A DNA stretch of 64,000 nucleotides from Torymus aiolomorphi (Eukaryota; Arthropoda; Insecta; Hymenoptera; Torymidae): contig CM070875.1 of the NCBI GenBank assembly GCA_036365515.1, positions 8,708,501-8,772,500 on the forward strand, given 5' to 3'. The notes beneath the pieces were generated by a model that had not been told where the DNA came from, ran no database searches, and saw only the letters and a program-made list of their open reading frames with translations. This document shows, one piece after another, positions 1-17,149 of this stretch. A program made the position numbers and the translations under genes. The number at the start of each line of letters is the position of its first letter. Position 1 is the stretch's first letter.

Positions 1-217
1 GCGAAATTTCCTCATCATGAATAAAAGAGGAGAGAGGGGAGTACACTTGACACTATTACATTTTTCCCGTAGGCAGCCGAGAGGCAGGCAGCCGGCCTTT
101 GGTAGTTTCTCATTTAAATGCAATTCTTTACAAAGTAGCCGAGGCTGAAACACACGGGCAAAGAAGGAGAGGGCGGAGGAGAGCTTCAATCTTGTCGGTA
201 CAGAAAGAGAGAGGGGG

Positions 218-344
<127 letters not shown>

Positions 345-451
345 CTACAAGTCGATTATTACAAGCACGCGACGACAACGACGGCGACGGGGAGGAATGA
401 GAGGCTGCGCGGGACTTATGTAGCCGTCGGATCGGCTCGTTTTTCAAATAA

Positions 452-452
452 G

Positions 453-479
<27 letters not shown>
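452..479. repeat. (GT)n microsatellite
   Basis: About 14 perfect GT units lie just downstream of the GA tract, in the GT-rich part of the same patch. Confidence 0.9.
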
Positions 480-483
<4 letters not shown>

Positions 484-537
484 AGCGTTGTAGCTGCCCG
501 GTTGTCGTGTGTTTTAAGAGGGTTAGTGCGATTTAGA

Positions 538-830
538 ATTTTCTTCAGAATTTCTTGAAACTTGCAGGGACTCTTATTGCACAACATCTGCAAATTTCAG
601 AAAGCCTAGCTTCATCGTTCGTGAGATAAATGCTCCCAAAGTTACGAAATTTAACACGGTGTCTTATGGGAGAGTCGTCATCAAACGTATAAATGAACGT
701 TTTCGTCAATAACTAGAAGAGTTTTCTTCAGATTTTAACGAAAAAGAGATATGTTATATATACTATGAGCAATACTTGGCATGTTCTCTACAAATTTCAG
801 GAAGCCTAGCTTCACCGTTTTCGTTGGTTC
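538..830 (+). repeat. Two diverged tandem units of about 190 bp
   Basis: The phrase TTTTCTTCAGA recurs at about 538 and 721. A second phrase, CAAATTTCAG followed by AAGCCTAGCTTCA with one difference, recurs at about 592 and 793. The order is kept, so this looks like two diverged copies of a repeat unit of roughly 180-200 bp. The family is not recognised. Confidence 0.5.
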
Positions 831-2183
831 AAGGTTTGCTGCGCGTGTCTACACAGACGAGACGCTTCTATGTGTATGTACACACAGATGAAGCGACGCT
901 ATGTATGCGTGGACAGTCTCGCCTGAAATTCTGAGAGTGGGGGGACTCGAGAGAATGCTAGGCGTATACGGCGTTCGACGCGCTGTATTTTTGGCTTGTA
1001 TTCTACCACACTAACCCCCTTAAATCAGCTATAAAAGGGTTGGAAAAGTGTAGGGCCTGCTGAGAATAAAAAAATTTCATATGAAACTTGTAGAGGTATG
1101 GTTTTTATTCGTTTAGCCATATTTTCAATGTAAATTTTATTCAATATTTGTATTTTTATAGATGTATAAAGTAAACTTCATGTTATATTTGTTTTATTAT
1201 GCTTTGTGGAATTTCAGCATTATTTACCTTCTTTTACCTTCGTCTTCGATGTACGTGCAAACTCGCTCTGTCTCTCTCTCTTCTTCTTTCTCTCTCTCCA
1301 CAACAACAGAAAGTATATATTTTTCCCGGCTTTTATGTTGCTTAGTAAGCTCTCAAAATAAAATTCTTATATTTACAACATAAAATGTCAATTCTAAATA
1401 TAAAAGATCGCTGTCAAAGGTTACATTATCCAGTACGGAGATAGGATATCTCTTCTTCGTTTAAATGCATGTTTAATTGTTTAGTTGCAAGATTAACGCG
1501 TAACTTCGTACTGCCTTAGATTGTCGCCACATAAAGGATAAAAGTGTCAGCGAACAAACGCGAAGGAAGGCACGGCAGGTAATTATTTCAAGTGTTTTTA
1601 ATGTAATCGCGCCGACTCGGCTACTATATTCGGCCGGTTGCTTTAATGACAAATTTCGTCCAAAATAGAAGTTAAAATCGAGTTATTTTACAGGAAGGAA
1701 ATTGTTTTAGGAAAATGTGTCGGAGCGTCGCGACGCTAGCGCATCGAAAATGATTATGAAATTTCCTATTTCTGTCCGAACGCGTTTACCCAAACTATGC
1801 GCGCAACACACAAACTAGTAGCCTGAATTTTCAAGCTAAAATTTCTAAAATTTTAGACGATAATTCGATTTCCTCGTAAGTGTATACGCAGACACGTGAT
1901 AGTGTTGTTGAAAAGGAAAATCACATTATGAGAAATAGCGGGTTTAAGGTATATACTAACAGTATTTGGGGTAAACTAATTACAATATACAAGTAGACGC
2001 AAACTTATCTCATAAAGATTGCTTTTACATTTAAAAGTGATAACCGAAATATTGATGGAAAATTACAATAACAGTAGATAACAACGATGCGAACAAAGAT
2101 GTAATGTACATAAATTTAACAAATTTAATTATAGATGATTCTTTATAGTAATAGTATATTACAATATTAGTACCTTAAGTGAT
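831..2183. other. Non-coding spacer
   Basis: I see no gene here. It is AT-rich sequence with a short CT-rich stretch near 1267-1298 and a modest GC-richer patch at 1590-1640. The 73-residue open frame at 1162 has serine/leucine runs from the CT repeat and no recognisable domain. Confidence 0.5.
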
Positions 2184-2403
2184 AGGTCTGAAATTTGCAA
2201 CGTTGGAGTGCAACGAAATAAAAAAATAATTGATTTTAGTTCATGTTTGTACTAATTAATATTAATCTTGCATGTGGATTTAGCATTTTATAGTATAAAA
2301 TCACTTTATAACAGAGATGTAGATAACATTTCCATTGTTTAATAATTTTAGTTAATTGATAAAAATTATTTGGTTGCATTCCAACGATGCAAACTTCAGA
2401 CCC
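2184..2403. mobile_element. Short TIR element (MITE family A), copy 1
   Basis: The terminal inverted repeats are about 40 bp: the left arm begins AGGTCTGAAATTTGCAACG and the right arm ends in its near-complement, finishing CTTCAGACCC. The interior is AT-rich and non-coding. A relative of the same length with the same arms lies at 23419-23640. The target duplication is not clear; AT flanks both copies. Confidence 0.8.
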
Positions 2404-2700
2404 ATCTTAAGTGGCCCATTATTGCACGACGTGAAATTAGCGCCCGAGCGCAGCGAGGGTGATAATTCACGTCGAGCAGTGGGCCACTGAAGGCACTAGT
2501 GCTGTAAGATATTTTATAGCACGTTTACCTAAGTCCCCTGTCGCGCCTATTCATGCCTGAAGGAGGTCATTTATGTACCGTGAGGTTGCCGCACGAGCGT
2601 AGCGAGTGCGATAAACACGGTGCAATAATCGGCTACTTAAGTCACGGATAGGCGTGATCTAAGTGCGGACTTAGGTCACACCTTGCTATAAAAGCAAGAC
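2404..2700 (+). repeat. Hairpin-rich repeat related to 11592-12375
   Basis: Two stem-loops occur in tandem. The first (about 2407-2487) pairs AGTGGCCCA with TGGGCCACT and carries CGAGCGCAGCGAG at its tip. The second (about 2565-2640) has CGAGCGTAGCGAG at its tip. Both the opening phrase TAAGTGGCCCATTATTGCAC and the closing phrase TTAGGTCACAC...GCTATAAAA recur at 11594 and 12362, so this is a mobile or formerly mobile repeat. The family is not identified. Confidence 0.6.
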
Positions 2701-2814
2701 AAATATGCACAGTTTCCTCTACTCTTAAAAAGTAAGTTGCCTCTATTCGTGATGTGCTCGAGAGCGTGCAACTGATTATAGGTTAGAATAAAATACCGAC
2801 ACGCAAAGTGCGTA

Positions 2815-2943
2815 TAGTATTATATCAATACGATACTAATGATATTGAGCACATTTAGATCTACACAAAGCCCCTACACAGGACTTTTATAGCACTGCTA
2901 AGTTCTGCACAAATAATATTAAGAAAAAATGTACACATATATA
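2815..2943 (+). repeat. Host repeat, left part, interrupted by a DNA transposon
   Basis: This segment matches the complement of 13024-13140 closely. It shares phrases such as ATATTGAGCACATTTAG and CTACACAAAGCCCCTACACA. Homology stops exactly at the TA that begins the transposon at 2944 and resumes at 4940 (to about 4975). Confidence 0.8.
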
Positions 2944-3371
2944 CCCGTGTAAAAAAAAGTCTAGCCGAAGTCTTGCAGAAACCTGGCTTGAAAAGTCTGA
3001 CCAGAGTCTTGCATGTCGGACAATCCCAGACTTTTTGCCAGACTTTTTATTTTTTCTATTAAAAGTCTTGGAAGAAAGCCCTAGACTTTATCCAAGACTT
3101 TTTACCAGACTTAACATACTGCGTAAAACGTCTCGGAAAAAATGCCCAGACTTGATGCAAGACTTTTTACCAGACTTAGCATACAGCGTAAAAAGTCTGG
3201 GAAAATGTCCAGACATACTGTCCCAGACTTTTCGCCAGACTTTATGGTGCGGGTATAGAGATTATACATGTCCGGCACCTCCCGCATGAAATCGATGCTC
3301 ACACTTTTCCGTTGTAATCCCATGGTCACTGCTGTCATCATCGCTGTTGTCGCTGATCTGCAGATCTAATA

Positions 3372-3897
3372 ATTTTTGGAGACACAAAGAGTCGAGCTTT
3401 GTAAAACTCCAACCTACAAATCGAATTTCTCACAAAGCATCTCTACTACAGCGCAAGTAAATATTTTATAGAGAATTTTAACTTATCTGATGTTATCTCG
3501 ATGGTGTCCATTGCAGTTCCTCGTAAAAAAGTAGTTGCCATTACTCGAGATTCCAGACAAATTTTGTAATCTAAACGTGTATAGCAAGATAAAAATATTT
3601 AGAAGTCCAAACAACATGAATTGAACGACAATCATGTGAACAATGTGAACATAGAGTATTCTGCATTTAGTTTCAAGCTCAAAATATTTTCAGCTCGCTA
3701 CGTTCTTCGCTATGTATGTGTCTAGAGAAGGTGCAAAGATTTTACATGAGGAACTGTAACGGACAACACGTTGATAATAATCAGATAAGTTCCAATTTTC
3801 TATAAAATATTTACTTGCACTTTAGAAGAGGTGCTTTTTGAGGACTTCTATTTGTAGGTTGGAGTTTCAGAAAGCCCGACTCTTTGCGTCTCCAAAT
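3372..3897. mobile_element. Inverted-repeat element nested in the 1994-bp transposon
   Basis: Left arm 3372-3532 pairs with right arm 3745-3897 with many differences. Both share TTTGGAGAC, ACTCCAACCTACAAAT, GCAAGTAAATATTTTATAGA and AACTTATCTGAT in mirrored order. The interior is non-coding. It may be an older foldback element inserted in the transposon, or an internal part of it. Confidence 0.65.
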
Positions 3898-4451
3898 AGA
3901 AAACAAACTAGAAAAAATTTTTTCAGAATTAAAAATTTTATTATTGTCAAAGCTATGGTATAACTATTCACCACAAATAAAAGTTGAGTAAACTATATCA
4001 CTACATATGTCACCAGGTGTTGAATACTCAATGCAGTAAAGGGAGATTATTTTTACATGTATCCATATTTATTGGCATTATGTTACAGAAGTATCCTAAA
4101 TCTTACTTTTTTCTGAATTCTATTTAAGAGAACCTCGTAGTGACTTTAGTATTTTTAAGGTTTGAGATTTAGAGCAGCACATAATCAAGAAAAATGTTGT
4201 TAATATACATAATCTACAATCTTGGCCCAAATGAAAAGGTCTATTGTTCATAAATTTTGATTTCACTATTTTCGTAAACGTAGAAGATAATAGAGTGATT
4301 TTTCAAAACGTGAAATTTAAACAGAATTTGGTTTTCTTTAGGAAGAGTGAAGCGCAATCATTGAACTCTGCTTTAAGATCTGAATAGCTTTGTACTTCTC
4401 GAAAAAAGTCTGAAAAAAAAATTATTCGGAATTTGGACTTCTTGCATCCTG

Positions 4452-4602
4452 AAGTCCGGAAGTGCAACGTGTTTTCGGAATTGACTCCCATCAAGTCCAA
4501 AAGTCCGACGTGTTTCCGTAATTGACTCCCATCAAGTTCGAAATTCCGACGTGTTTTCGGAATTGACTCCGATCAAGTCCAGAAGTCCGAAGTGTTTCTG
4601 GA
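4452..4602 (+). repeat. 41-bp tandem repeat, about 3.7 copies
   Basis: Units start at 4452, 4493, 4534 and 4575, exactly 41 bp apart. Each has AAGTCC (or AAGTTC) followed by CGTGTTTTCGGAATTGACTCC with a few substitutions. The array lies inside the 1994-bp transposon, just before its right arm. Confidence 0.85.
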
Positions 4603-4975
4603 CTTGTTGAGGAATTTAGTGCCTCAAGGAATTAAGTACTCGCAACCCTGTGCGAGAGGTGCCGGGCGTGTATAACCTCCATACACGGACCATAAAGTCT
4701 GGAAAAAAGTCTGGGATAAAGTCTGGGATAAAGTCTGGGCACTTTTTCAAGACTTTTTGCGCTGTATGCTAAGCCTGGTAAAAAATCTTGGATGAAATCT
4801 AGGCATTTTTCCCAGTCTCCTAATAGAAAATATAAAGTCTGGCAAAAAATCTGGGATCGTCCGACATGCGAGACTTTGGCCAGACTTTTCAAGCCAGACT
4901 TCTGCAAGACTTCGCCCAGACTTTTTTTTTACACGGGTAGCCTACACTGAGATAGTTTACACAATTAAAATCATG

Positions 4976-5699
4976 TGTAGATCGTATTGATGTAGATATC
5001 AACTGTGCACAATTTATCTCGATAAATAGTTTGTGTGCCGAAATTCTCTGTGTAGACTTTATTTGTGTAGACTTTTATTATATTTTAAAGACTTGTACAC
5101 GATTGTTGTGTACAAAATACTTGAGTACGATATCGCTGAAAGACGTCGATTAAATTCACATACTTAATTATAGGTAGTTTTTAATCAATTACATAAAATT
5201 TTATCTTAATTGGGGGCCTGGAAACGAAAAGGAACATACCGTGATTTTGCAGAAAAAGTATTCTCCAACAATCCGAATTTGAAAATTGAGCAAATCTCGT
5301 TTTTTAAAGTACAGACATGTAAAGAATTGAAATGCGCATTTTTCTGTAAAGAAGTCAAATTTTCATCTTTATTTGTTTTATTCAAAATCCCAATAAACTC
5401 TTTTTTTTTTGCGAAAAAAAAAGTTTAATGTAATTTTCTGTTTAATTCGCCAGAACTTTGTTCAGATCAACTATTTCTTTCAGAAATTTTTACGCAATAA
5501 ATTTTGGAGTATAAGGAATATTATAAACTATAGCGGAATAATAGAGATTGTTATTGAACTAAATAGCGAATTTTAAAACAATTTTTTTCGCTATTTCAAA
5601 CCTGTATTTTCAAATGCAAAAGTTGTGTAACGAATTTTCGAATTTTGTGCGATTTGATTCGAACTACTACATTCTTAAACGCCTAAGGAATTTTTTTTT
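4976..5699. other. AT-rich spacer upstream of the protease gene
   Basis: I see no gene. Around 5040-5110 the phrase GTGTAGACTTT repeats, probably more of the interrupted host repeat. The remainder is AT-rich with A and T runs. Confidence 0.4.
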
Positions 5700-5733
5700 A
5701 AGGCCGCGCCGCGAGGCCATGGCGCGCGGCCTT
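5700..5733. repeat. GC-rich palindrome
   Basis: Perfect 10-bp arms, AAGGCCGCGC (5700-5709) and its complement (5724-5733), flank a GC-rich centre. It stands out in AT-rich DNA about 180 bp upstream of the protease start. It could be a hairpin or a dimeric protein site; there is no direct evidence for either. Confidence 0.6.
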
Positions 5734-5871
5734 CAACAGCATTTATTGTAACAATGACGAAATAACCAAGCTAATGATGAAAGAAGTCCTTGACTCCAAC
5801 ACTTTTATTTTATTGTGTTTATTTTATTTTTAATTTATAATTCTATTAATGATCATTTGATAAGATCGGTG

Positions 5872-5879
5872 TATATAAG
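5872..5879 (+). promoter_or_regulatory. TATA box of the protease gene
   Basis: TATATAAG lies about 40 bp before the ATG at 5914. A TATA box at this distance places the transcription start near 5900-5910 and leaves a 5' leader of only about 10 nucleotides. Insect genes for secreted proteases often have such compact TATA promoters. Confidence 0.7.
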
Positions 5880-5913
5880 GAAGATTTTTTTTTCATTTTC
5901 ATTTGTCGCAGTC

Positions 5914-11568
<5,655 letters not shown>

Positions 11569-11613
11569 TAGTACATTACGATACGTGTGCCTTAAGTGGC
11601 CCATTATTGCACC

Positions 11614-11632
11614 GGGGGGGGGGGGGGGGGGG
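11614..11632 (+). repeat. Run of 19 G
   Basis: A 19-base G run, followed after six bases by a run of seven C, lies in the repeat just downstream of the protease stop. It could form a quadruplex or a G-C hairpin, or be a sequencing artefact. Confidence 0.85.
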
Positions 11633-11661
11633 CACGCAGCCCCCCCGCCTTTAAAAAAAAT

Positions 11662-11667
11662 AATAAA
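11662..11667 (+). terminator. Candidate polyadenylation signal of the protease gene
   Basis: AATAAA occurs about 95 bp after the stop codon, with a second copy near 11682. No closer signal is visible. Both lie inside the downstream repeat, so if used the mature 3' end derives from inserted DNA. Confidence 0.4.
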
Positions 11668-12375
11668 ACATCATTTAAATAATAAAATTTCATATATAGA
11701 ATATTGTTATTATTGGATCTAGAATATTTAATACACGTACAAAAATTATAAAATAAGAGTCTGCAATTTTTTCTGTATTATTTACAAGAAATTAAAATTT
11801 ATGTAAGTGAAACATTTGTATACTTTATTTCATCAAAGAGAAAGACTTTTATACGACTCTAATCTCAAAATGAAAACTTTAATATGATTTTTCAGCGCTC
11901 TTCGTGTAAAATACCGTTTGAGTCTAGTACATAAGTATATTATTTACCTCATGTGACTTTTTACTCTCGCTTCGCTCGAGTGAAAAACATTACATAAGGT
12001 AAATAATGTACTTCCGCACCCGCGTCGACAATTGAACACAAACTATGATAAAACTAAAATTCATACAGTTTAAAATTGAATATTTAAAAAGCGCGCGGTT
12101 TGCTATCCCATGGCAGATGAAATTAACCTATAATACAGAGAAGCATTATTATCATCATTTTTATTTATTCTTTGTGGTTTGTCAACTATTAACGAAGTTT
12201 TACTTCTTTTCATGTTTATTCTTATATGTAAAACCGCATTTCAGAATAGTTTTGGTAGATAACTGGCGTTAATTACGTGCCTGTGACTTAAGTAAAAACA
12301 TTATTTCACAGTGTAATAATGGGCTACTTTAGTCACAGCTAGCCGTGACTTAAGTGCGGATTTAGGTCACACAGT

Positions 12376-12955
12376 GCTATAAAATTTATAAATCTAACTT
12401 AGCATAAAAAATTGTTTTACTTGATAAAAATAAAATTTTGAACATAAAGAAAAAATTAAGCTTGATTCTTCCTGCTAATAACATCACACGATTAGATACT
12501 GAACGATTACTCCTCAAATAAGTATATGGAAAATACACCAACATTTTACGGTTTACGGTACGTTCAATTAGTAAAAAAATTTCTTTTCGAGACGCCAAAT
12601 TTACCTTCTGTATTTGATATTTCTACTACTATATATAATATCTAACAATTCCCACTTAGGGCGTAAAGTTATACGTTATGCTCTTGATACCAAAACTACT
12701 ATTTAATAATCATCTTTCCACAAAAAAAAACCTGTGTTAATTTTTTTTTATGGTTGAAGATTGTTCTAAGACGTACAAAACCAATACCAACTCAAACTGA
12801 ACAAATTATCAATGATATTTAAATTTCTCATTTAGAATACTATTTACTACCAAGGGGAATGATTGTAACTTTAGCACAGAAAAGTCTTGATTATTTTGTA
12901 TGTTCAATATTATATATAATCTTAAAATCACATTTTTACACATATAGTAAGGGCC
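12376..12955. other. AT-rich spacer
   Basis: No gene or clear repeat is seen. It has A and T runs and ordinary AT-rich sequence. Confidence 0.4.
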
Positions 12956-12994
12956 TGTGGAACTCGTTTCTCTCGTCTCTAAGGTACTTATAAT

Positions 12995-13145
12995 CGTGTA
13001 AATTATCTCAGTCTAGACTATATATGTGTACATTTTTTTCTTAATATTATTTGTGTAGAACTTAGCAGTGTTATAAAAGTCCTGTGTAGGGGCTTTGTGT
13101 AGATACTAAATGTGCTCAATATCAATAGTATCATAGTATTATCTT
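12995..13145 (-). repeat. Uninterrupted copy of the host repeat at 2815-4975
   Basis: Read on the minus strand it matches 2815-2943 and then continues without a break into the sequence found at 4940-4975. It therefore preserves the site as it was before the 1994-bp transposon inserted. The junction lies near 13034. Confidence 0.8.
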
Positions 13146-13189
13146 TATTATAAATAACCTTCAACAAAAACAATTTCAAAAAACCAAAC

Positions 13190-13360
13190 GATTACCAACG
13201 AAAAACTGATAACAAAAAATCCATCATCGCACCTCTCCGTATATGATCATCACCAAACCCCTTAATACCTTGAAAATCCATCCACCCTCGGAATCACTCA
13301 ACTCATCCTTCCACCTCCTCGCCGCTTCTTCTCAATTTCGCCAAAAATCAACAACCCCGA

Positions 13361-13420
<60 letters not shown>

Positions 13421-13960
13421 CAGCGTCTCGCTTACCCGAAAAGAGAAGAGGCGCCAGCAGAGTACACACATCCTCGCTCTCACACCCACACGCGCGCGCC
13501 TCGGTGCAAAATCCTCGGGGTTTCATCCCGTCATTTTTCTTCGCGTCGATTTTTTCGCGCTTCATCTCTCCCTCTCTCTCCCTCTCTCTGTCCTTCTCAC
13601 ACGCGCACACACGGCTTATCCGCCGATTTTCCTGGCGAGCACGGGGCTGTGCGGAGAGCTCGTTTTTTCCTCTTCGTCTCGTCCCCCGTTCGCGAGCGCA
13701 AAGTGAATGTGCGGGCGGGCGCTGCGTGCGAGCCGAGAGGCTTCTTTCCTGTTTACTCGTGTTCGAGAAAGAGAGAGAGAGGGAGAGGGGTTAGGATGAA
13801 AAAAGGCGGGAGATTGGATGCGGGAGAAGGAGGGTAGAAAGGGGGGAGGAGGATAGATGGAGTTAATGATGAGGTTGCGAGAGGTGTCGTGATATGGATT
13901 ATGGATGGTGATTCGGTTAAAAAAAAGGGGGTAGATTGGGAGTTGTTGAGAAATAATAAG
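13190..13960. other. Skew-reversing GC island 1
   Basis: The left flank (13190-13340) is rich in C and A. It is followed by a CT tract, a CpG-rich core near 13480-13740, and then a purine and GT-rich right flank with GGGAGAGGGG and GGGGGAGGAGG. It is the first island after the repeat-rich block. Open frames on both strands are CT/GA translations. Confidence 0.7.
13363..13417. repeat. (CT)n microsatellite
   Basis: A perfect CT tract of about 55 bp on the left shoulder of island 1. Confidence 0.95.
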
Positions 13961-14429
13961 ATTGTTCAATGAACGAAGGGCAGAACGAATTATTTACGGC
14001 TATTTTGTTGTTTGAAACGTGATATTTTTCAAGGAAAAAAGGACTTTAACGTGAAAAATTTTTTAGTTTAAAAAGCGTGTTTCCCTGGTTTTCTGAGAAA
14101 GAAAGTTTAAATAGCTTTTTCAGAATTTCAACGCAGCGGAAGAAGCTTTACCATTTTTCGTTTTCAAAGTAAATTGCAATTGCAATGAAAAGGTTCTCTA
14201 AATGATAAAATTTCAAGAAACAAAAAATTTGCTTTTCTACTAAAAATATTTTGAAAATATTTATTGGATTTTTAGTTAATTTTTAATTTTAATCTTAACA
14301 TTTATAATCTAGACAAAACTATATTCGAAATTAAAAGCAAACTTGTACAATTCAATTCCCACCAATTCCCGTATAAACATGAACCTTGGACCAACCAAAT
14401 CTTTAATTAACAAAATTATACAAAATTAA

Positions 14430-15330
14430 GTAAAATAACGTACATCAGCCTCCTCTCACTGTTCCTCACAGATCCATACTCCAACTAAATTAGCCACTCC
14501 CCTACTGCCACCTCCCAAAAATGTAATCCCCCTGTATTATCAAAACTCCTTGCGAATTATTCACTCTCTCCCTCTTTCTCTCTCTTCTCACCCACCATCC
14601 CGAGCTTTATTATAAATTTTCCACGAGACTAGTTTTCCCGCGCACACTAGCACGCGCGAAAATAGAGAGAGATAGATCTCTACATGCACGTACATACTCT
14701 AGGCGGGCGAAAAATGAAAAGCGTGCGCGCGACGTAGGAGGGGGGGGGGGGGGAGATGCATGCAGCCTCCCGAGTACATCATTACGGATAACGGGTTTTC
14801 TTCTCCCTCTCTCCCTTCCTCACTCTCTCTTCTACCGGGTAAATAACATTGCGCGCCTTCGTTATTTCCCTTCTCGCGCGCGTTAACGTCGTTCTCTCGC
14901 GATTTCGGGACGCGACAAGCCCGAGAAATGTCGCATCCATTTCCGCGTTTAAATAAGAAATGCTCCACTTCGGTTGGCAGCCAGCCGGCGGCCTTTTTTC
15001 CTCTTTCTCTCTCTTACTCTTTCCCCTATTATTCCGTTAAATAATTAAAGGCCCACGGGCCCGGCAGTCGGTGTTAAAAAGTCGGAAATTAAGACGCTTT
15101 TCTCTCTTTCTCTCTCTTCTTGCCCGCGGGGAGTGTGGTGAAATTGTGGAGTGGATATTATCATTATTTAGGTAAGGTGGCGTGAGCTTTCGCATTCGTG
15201 GAGTATATGGGGATTAGCGTTGTTAGTTTTACATTCGTCTTGCTGTTTCTGGTTTAAGAAGAGTCGTGAGGATATATTATGATAAGACTGCGCGCGTTAT
15301 TATGCGGGGATTCGTGAGATCGTTAAAAAA
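14430..15330. other. Skew-reversing GC island 2
   Basis: The left flank has CCTCCTCTCACTG and CCCCTACTGCCACCTCCC, followed by CT-rich runs to 14590. A 14-base G run at 14740-14753 and a CGCG-rich core follow. The right flank (15120-15320) has GGGGAGTGTGGTG and GGTAAGGTGGCGTGAG. Confidence 0.65.
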
Positions 15331-15739
15331 TAATGTGGCTTATGTTAATAACATTATTGCAGAAGTAGTGTAGTATAGTCAGGTACCTTGGAATAAAAAT
15401 GTTTGCCGCAGTGGCTTTGCTTTTCAATTTGTTTTCTCAAGCTCGCGGTAGACAATGATATGTAAACTCTCTGAATGTCAGTATTACAGTATTTTTTTTT
15501 ATTATTATTTTATGCTACATAGTCTTTATTTCATTTTCAAAACTTTATTCGATAGTTATTTTTATGTAAGCTAGTTTATTTGATATATATTATACGCATT
15601 CTTCGTTCGAAAAAAGTAATGTACATTTATTGTTTAAATACAAAAAATACTAAGAAATACATTGAAGAATTTTTTTCTTTAAAAAAAGTAAAACGAAAAC
15701 AATGCAAAGAAGTTTACAACATTACAATTATAGAATAAG

Positions 15740-16470
15740 AAAACACCCACTTCGAACCTTCACACCTCCACGTTAACACTCCTTTTCACAACAAATTTAA
15801 CAATCAGCCGCACCTAATCCATCACCTGAATTGTAAACCAATGAATAATCAATACCCCCTTTCGCCTCTCAAGACCTCGTAAGTAATTTTATTTACGCAC
15901 GACGAGAAGCCCCCGTACCATCTGGCGCGCTCGCTCGCGTACAATGGAGCAGAAGCGCGAAACGAGTTCTTTTGTACAGGCAGCTACCTATACACAGGCG
16001 GGGCGCGCCCGCCGGTAGGCCACCCGTCTTACGAGCCTCTCCCGCGAAGAAGTATTGATACAGGAGCTTTTCACGGCGCCGGAAATGTATTGCTATACAC
16101 GCGGCGCGGGCGCCTCTGTGCTGCGCATAAATCAGCCGAAGAAAGAGAGGGGCTGAAATATCAACAAGCGAAAGAGCGTCTTTTTGTCGACGGCAGGTGG
16201 ATATTAATGGCGGACTGTTTATACAATAAGTTTGCTTCCCTTCCGGGGTGTACGATGATGATGATGGGGGGGCTATAAATGGCCGGCGATTAATTTCGCG
16301 CACGCGAATCGCCGATTGCGAGGTGGCCCGTTTTTCGGGTTATTATTCGTGCGTGCGGCCCGGGCTTCCTTTTGTGCGGGAAGGATTTTCCGGGATCGAG
16401 ATTGATTGAGGAACCCGCTGAGGAAAGTTCGAGGTGGTCGATGATGAGCTTATTAATTGACGATGAAATA
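15740..16470. other. Skew-reversing GC island 3
   Basis: C-rich left side (CACCCACTTCGAACC, CACACCTCCACG), CpG-rich core around 15900-16140, and G-rich right side (GATGATGGGGGGGC, GAGGTGGTCGATG). The 136-residue minus-strand frame over the core has no recognisable domain. Confidence 0.65.
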
Positions 16471-16474
16471 TATC

Positions 16475-17145
16475 TCGTGATTGAATGACATTATAGATAG
16501 AATTACATTTAGTTATTGAGTAGGAGAGGGATTTTTCTTCCCGTTTTTCTTGGATGAAAATTTTCTAAACCACGGTGGATATACGAATTTTGCCCCGGCG
16601 CATATAAATGGAAATTGGTTAAGAAATTTATTCAGACGAGATTTTCAAAGATTTTTCTTGAAAGCCTTGGGAGAAAGATAAAATATATATTGAAGGCTAC
16701 AAATTCTTCAATTTTGTTGGTATATGTATACACCCCGGGAAAATTCTCTGAAAATAGCCAATGTTTTCTCGATACACTTTTCAAAATGGTGTAAAACGAA
16801 AAATTTTTCGCACAATTTAAAACGTTGGTAAATCACATCCGTGGACTTTATGAATTTAAGTCGTGTAGATTCGTGAAAATGTATACCAAATTAATATAAG
16901 CTTTGACAAGAATCTTTATAAAAACAATGTATACATTTTATGCTTCAAGATGATGTAATATGTTCACCGACTTTTTGATTTATCAACCTTATAAAAGACA
17001 GGAATAAAAGCACCCAGTAACATTCCTTGATATATAATTTTTCGCTTTAACAGATCGTGTTTCTACATATAAATGTTTAGAACCAAACTTATTAAATAAT
17101 CAATTACGTAGAAATTCAGTTTGCGCGCATATACATATTTACATA
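16475..17145. other. AT-rich spacer
   Basis: No gene, RNA or clear repeat is seen between islands 3 and 4. Confidence 0.4.
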
Positions 17146-17149
17146 ATAA

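Larger units (their letters stand above)
2944..4937. mobile_element. Non-autonomous DNA transposon, 1994 bp, long TIRs, TA duplication
   Basis: Long terminal inverted repeats (about 2944-3290 and 4645-4937) begin CCCGTGTAAAAAAAAGTCT and match over roughly 300 bp. The arms are packed with iterations of AGTCTGG and its complement. TA flanks both ends (2942-2943 and 4938-4939). The unoccupied site is preserved in a related repeat near 13030, which confirms the boundaries. There is no transposase frame, and the short open frames inside the arms are artefacts of the repeat. Iterated subterminal motifs often serve as transposase binding sites, but that role is inferred here. The TA duplication fits the Tc1/mariner-type group, though the long iterated arms are less typical. 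Confidence 0.85.
11592..12375 (+). repeat. Hairpin-rich repeat just after the protease stop
   Basis: It opens with TAAGTGGCCCATTATTGCAC and closes with TTAGGTCACAC...GCTATAAAA, as does the repeat at 2404-2700. A stem-loop at about 11940-12010 carries CTCGCTTCGCTCG, the same tip motif on the other strand. It starts only about 25 bp after the stop codon, so it may supply the gene's 3' end. The 75-residue open frame at 12045 has no recognisable domain. Confidence 0.55.

Noticed and set aside
13243..13794. 183-residue open frame across island 1
   Set aside because: Ser-Leu runs from the CT tract and Arg-rich CpG translation; overlapping open frames exist on both strands, as expected for CpG-rich repeats.
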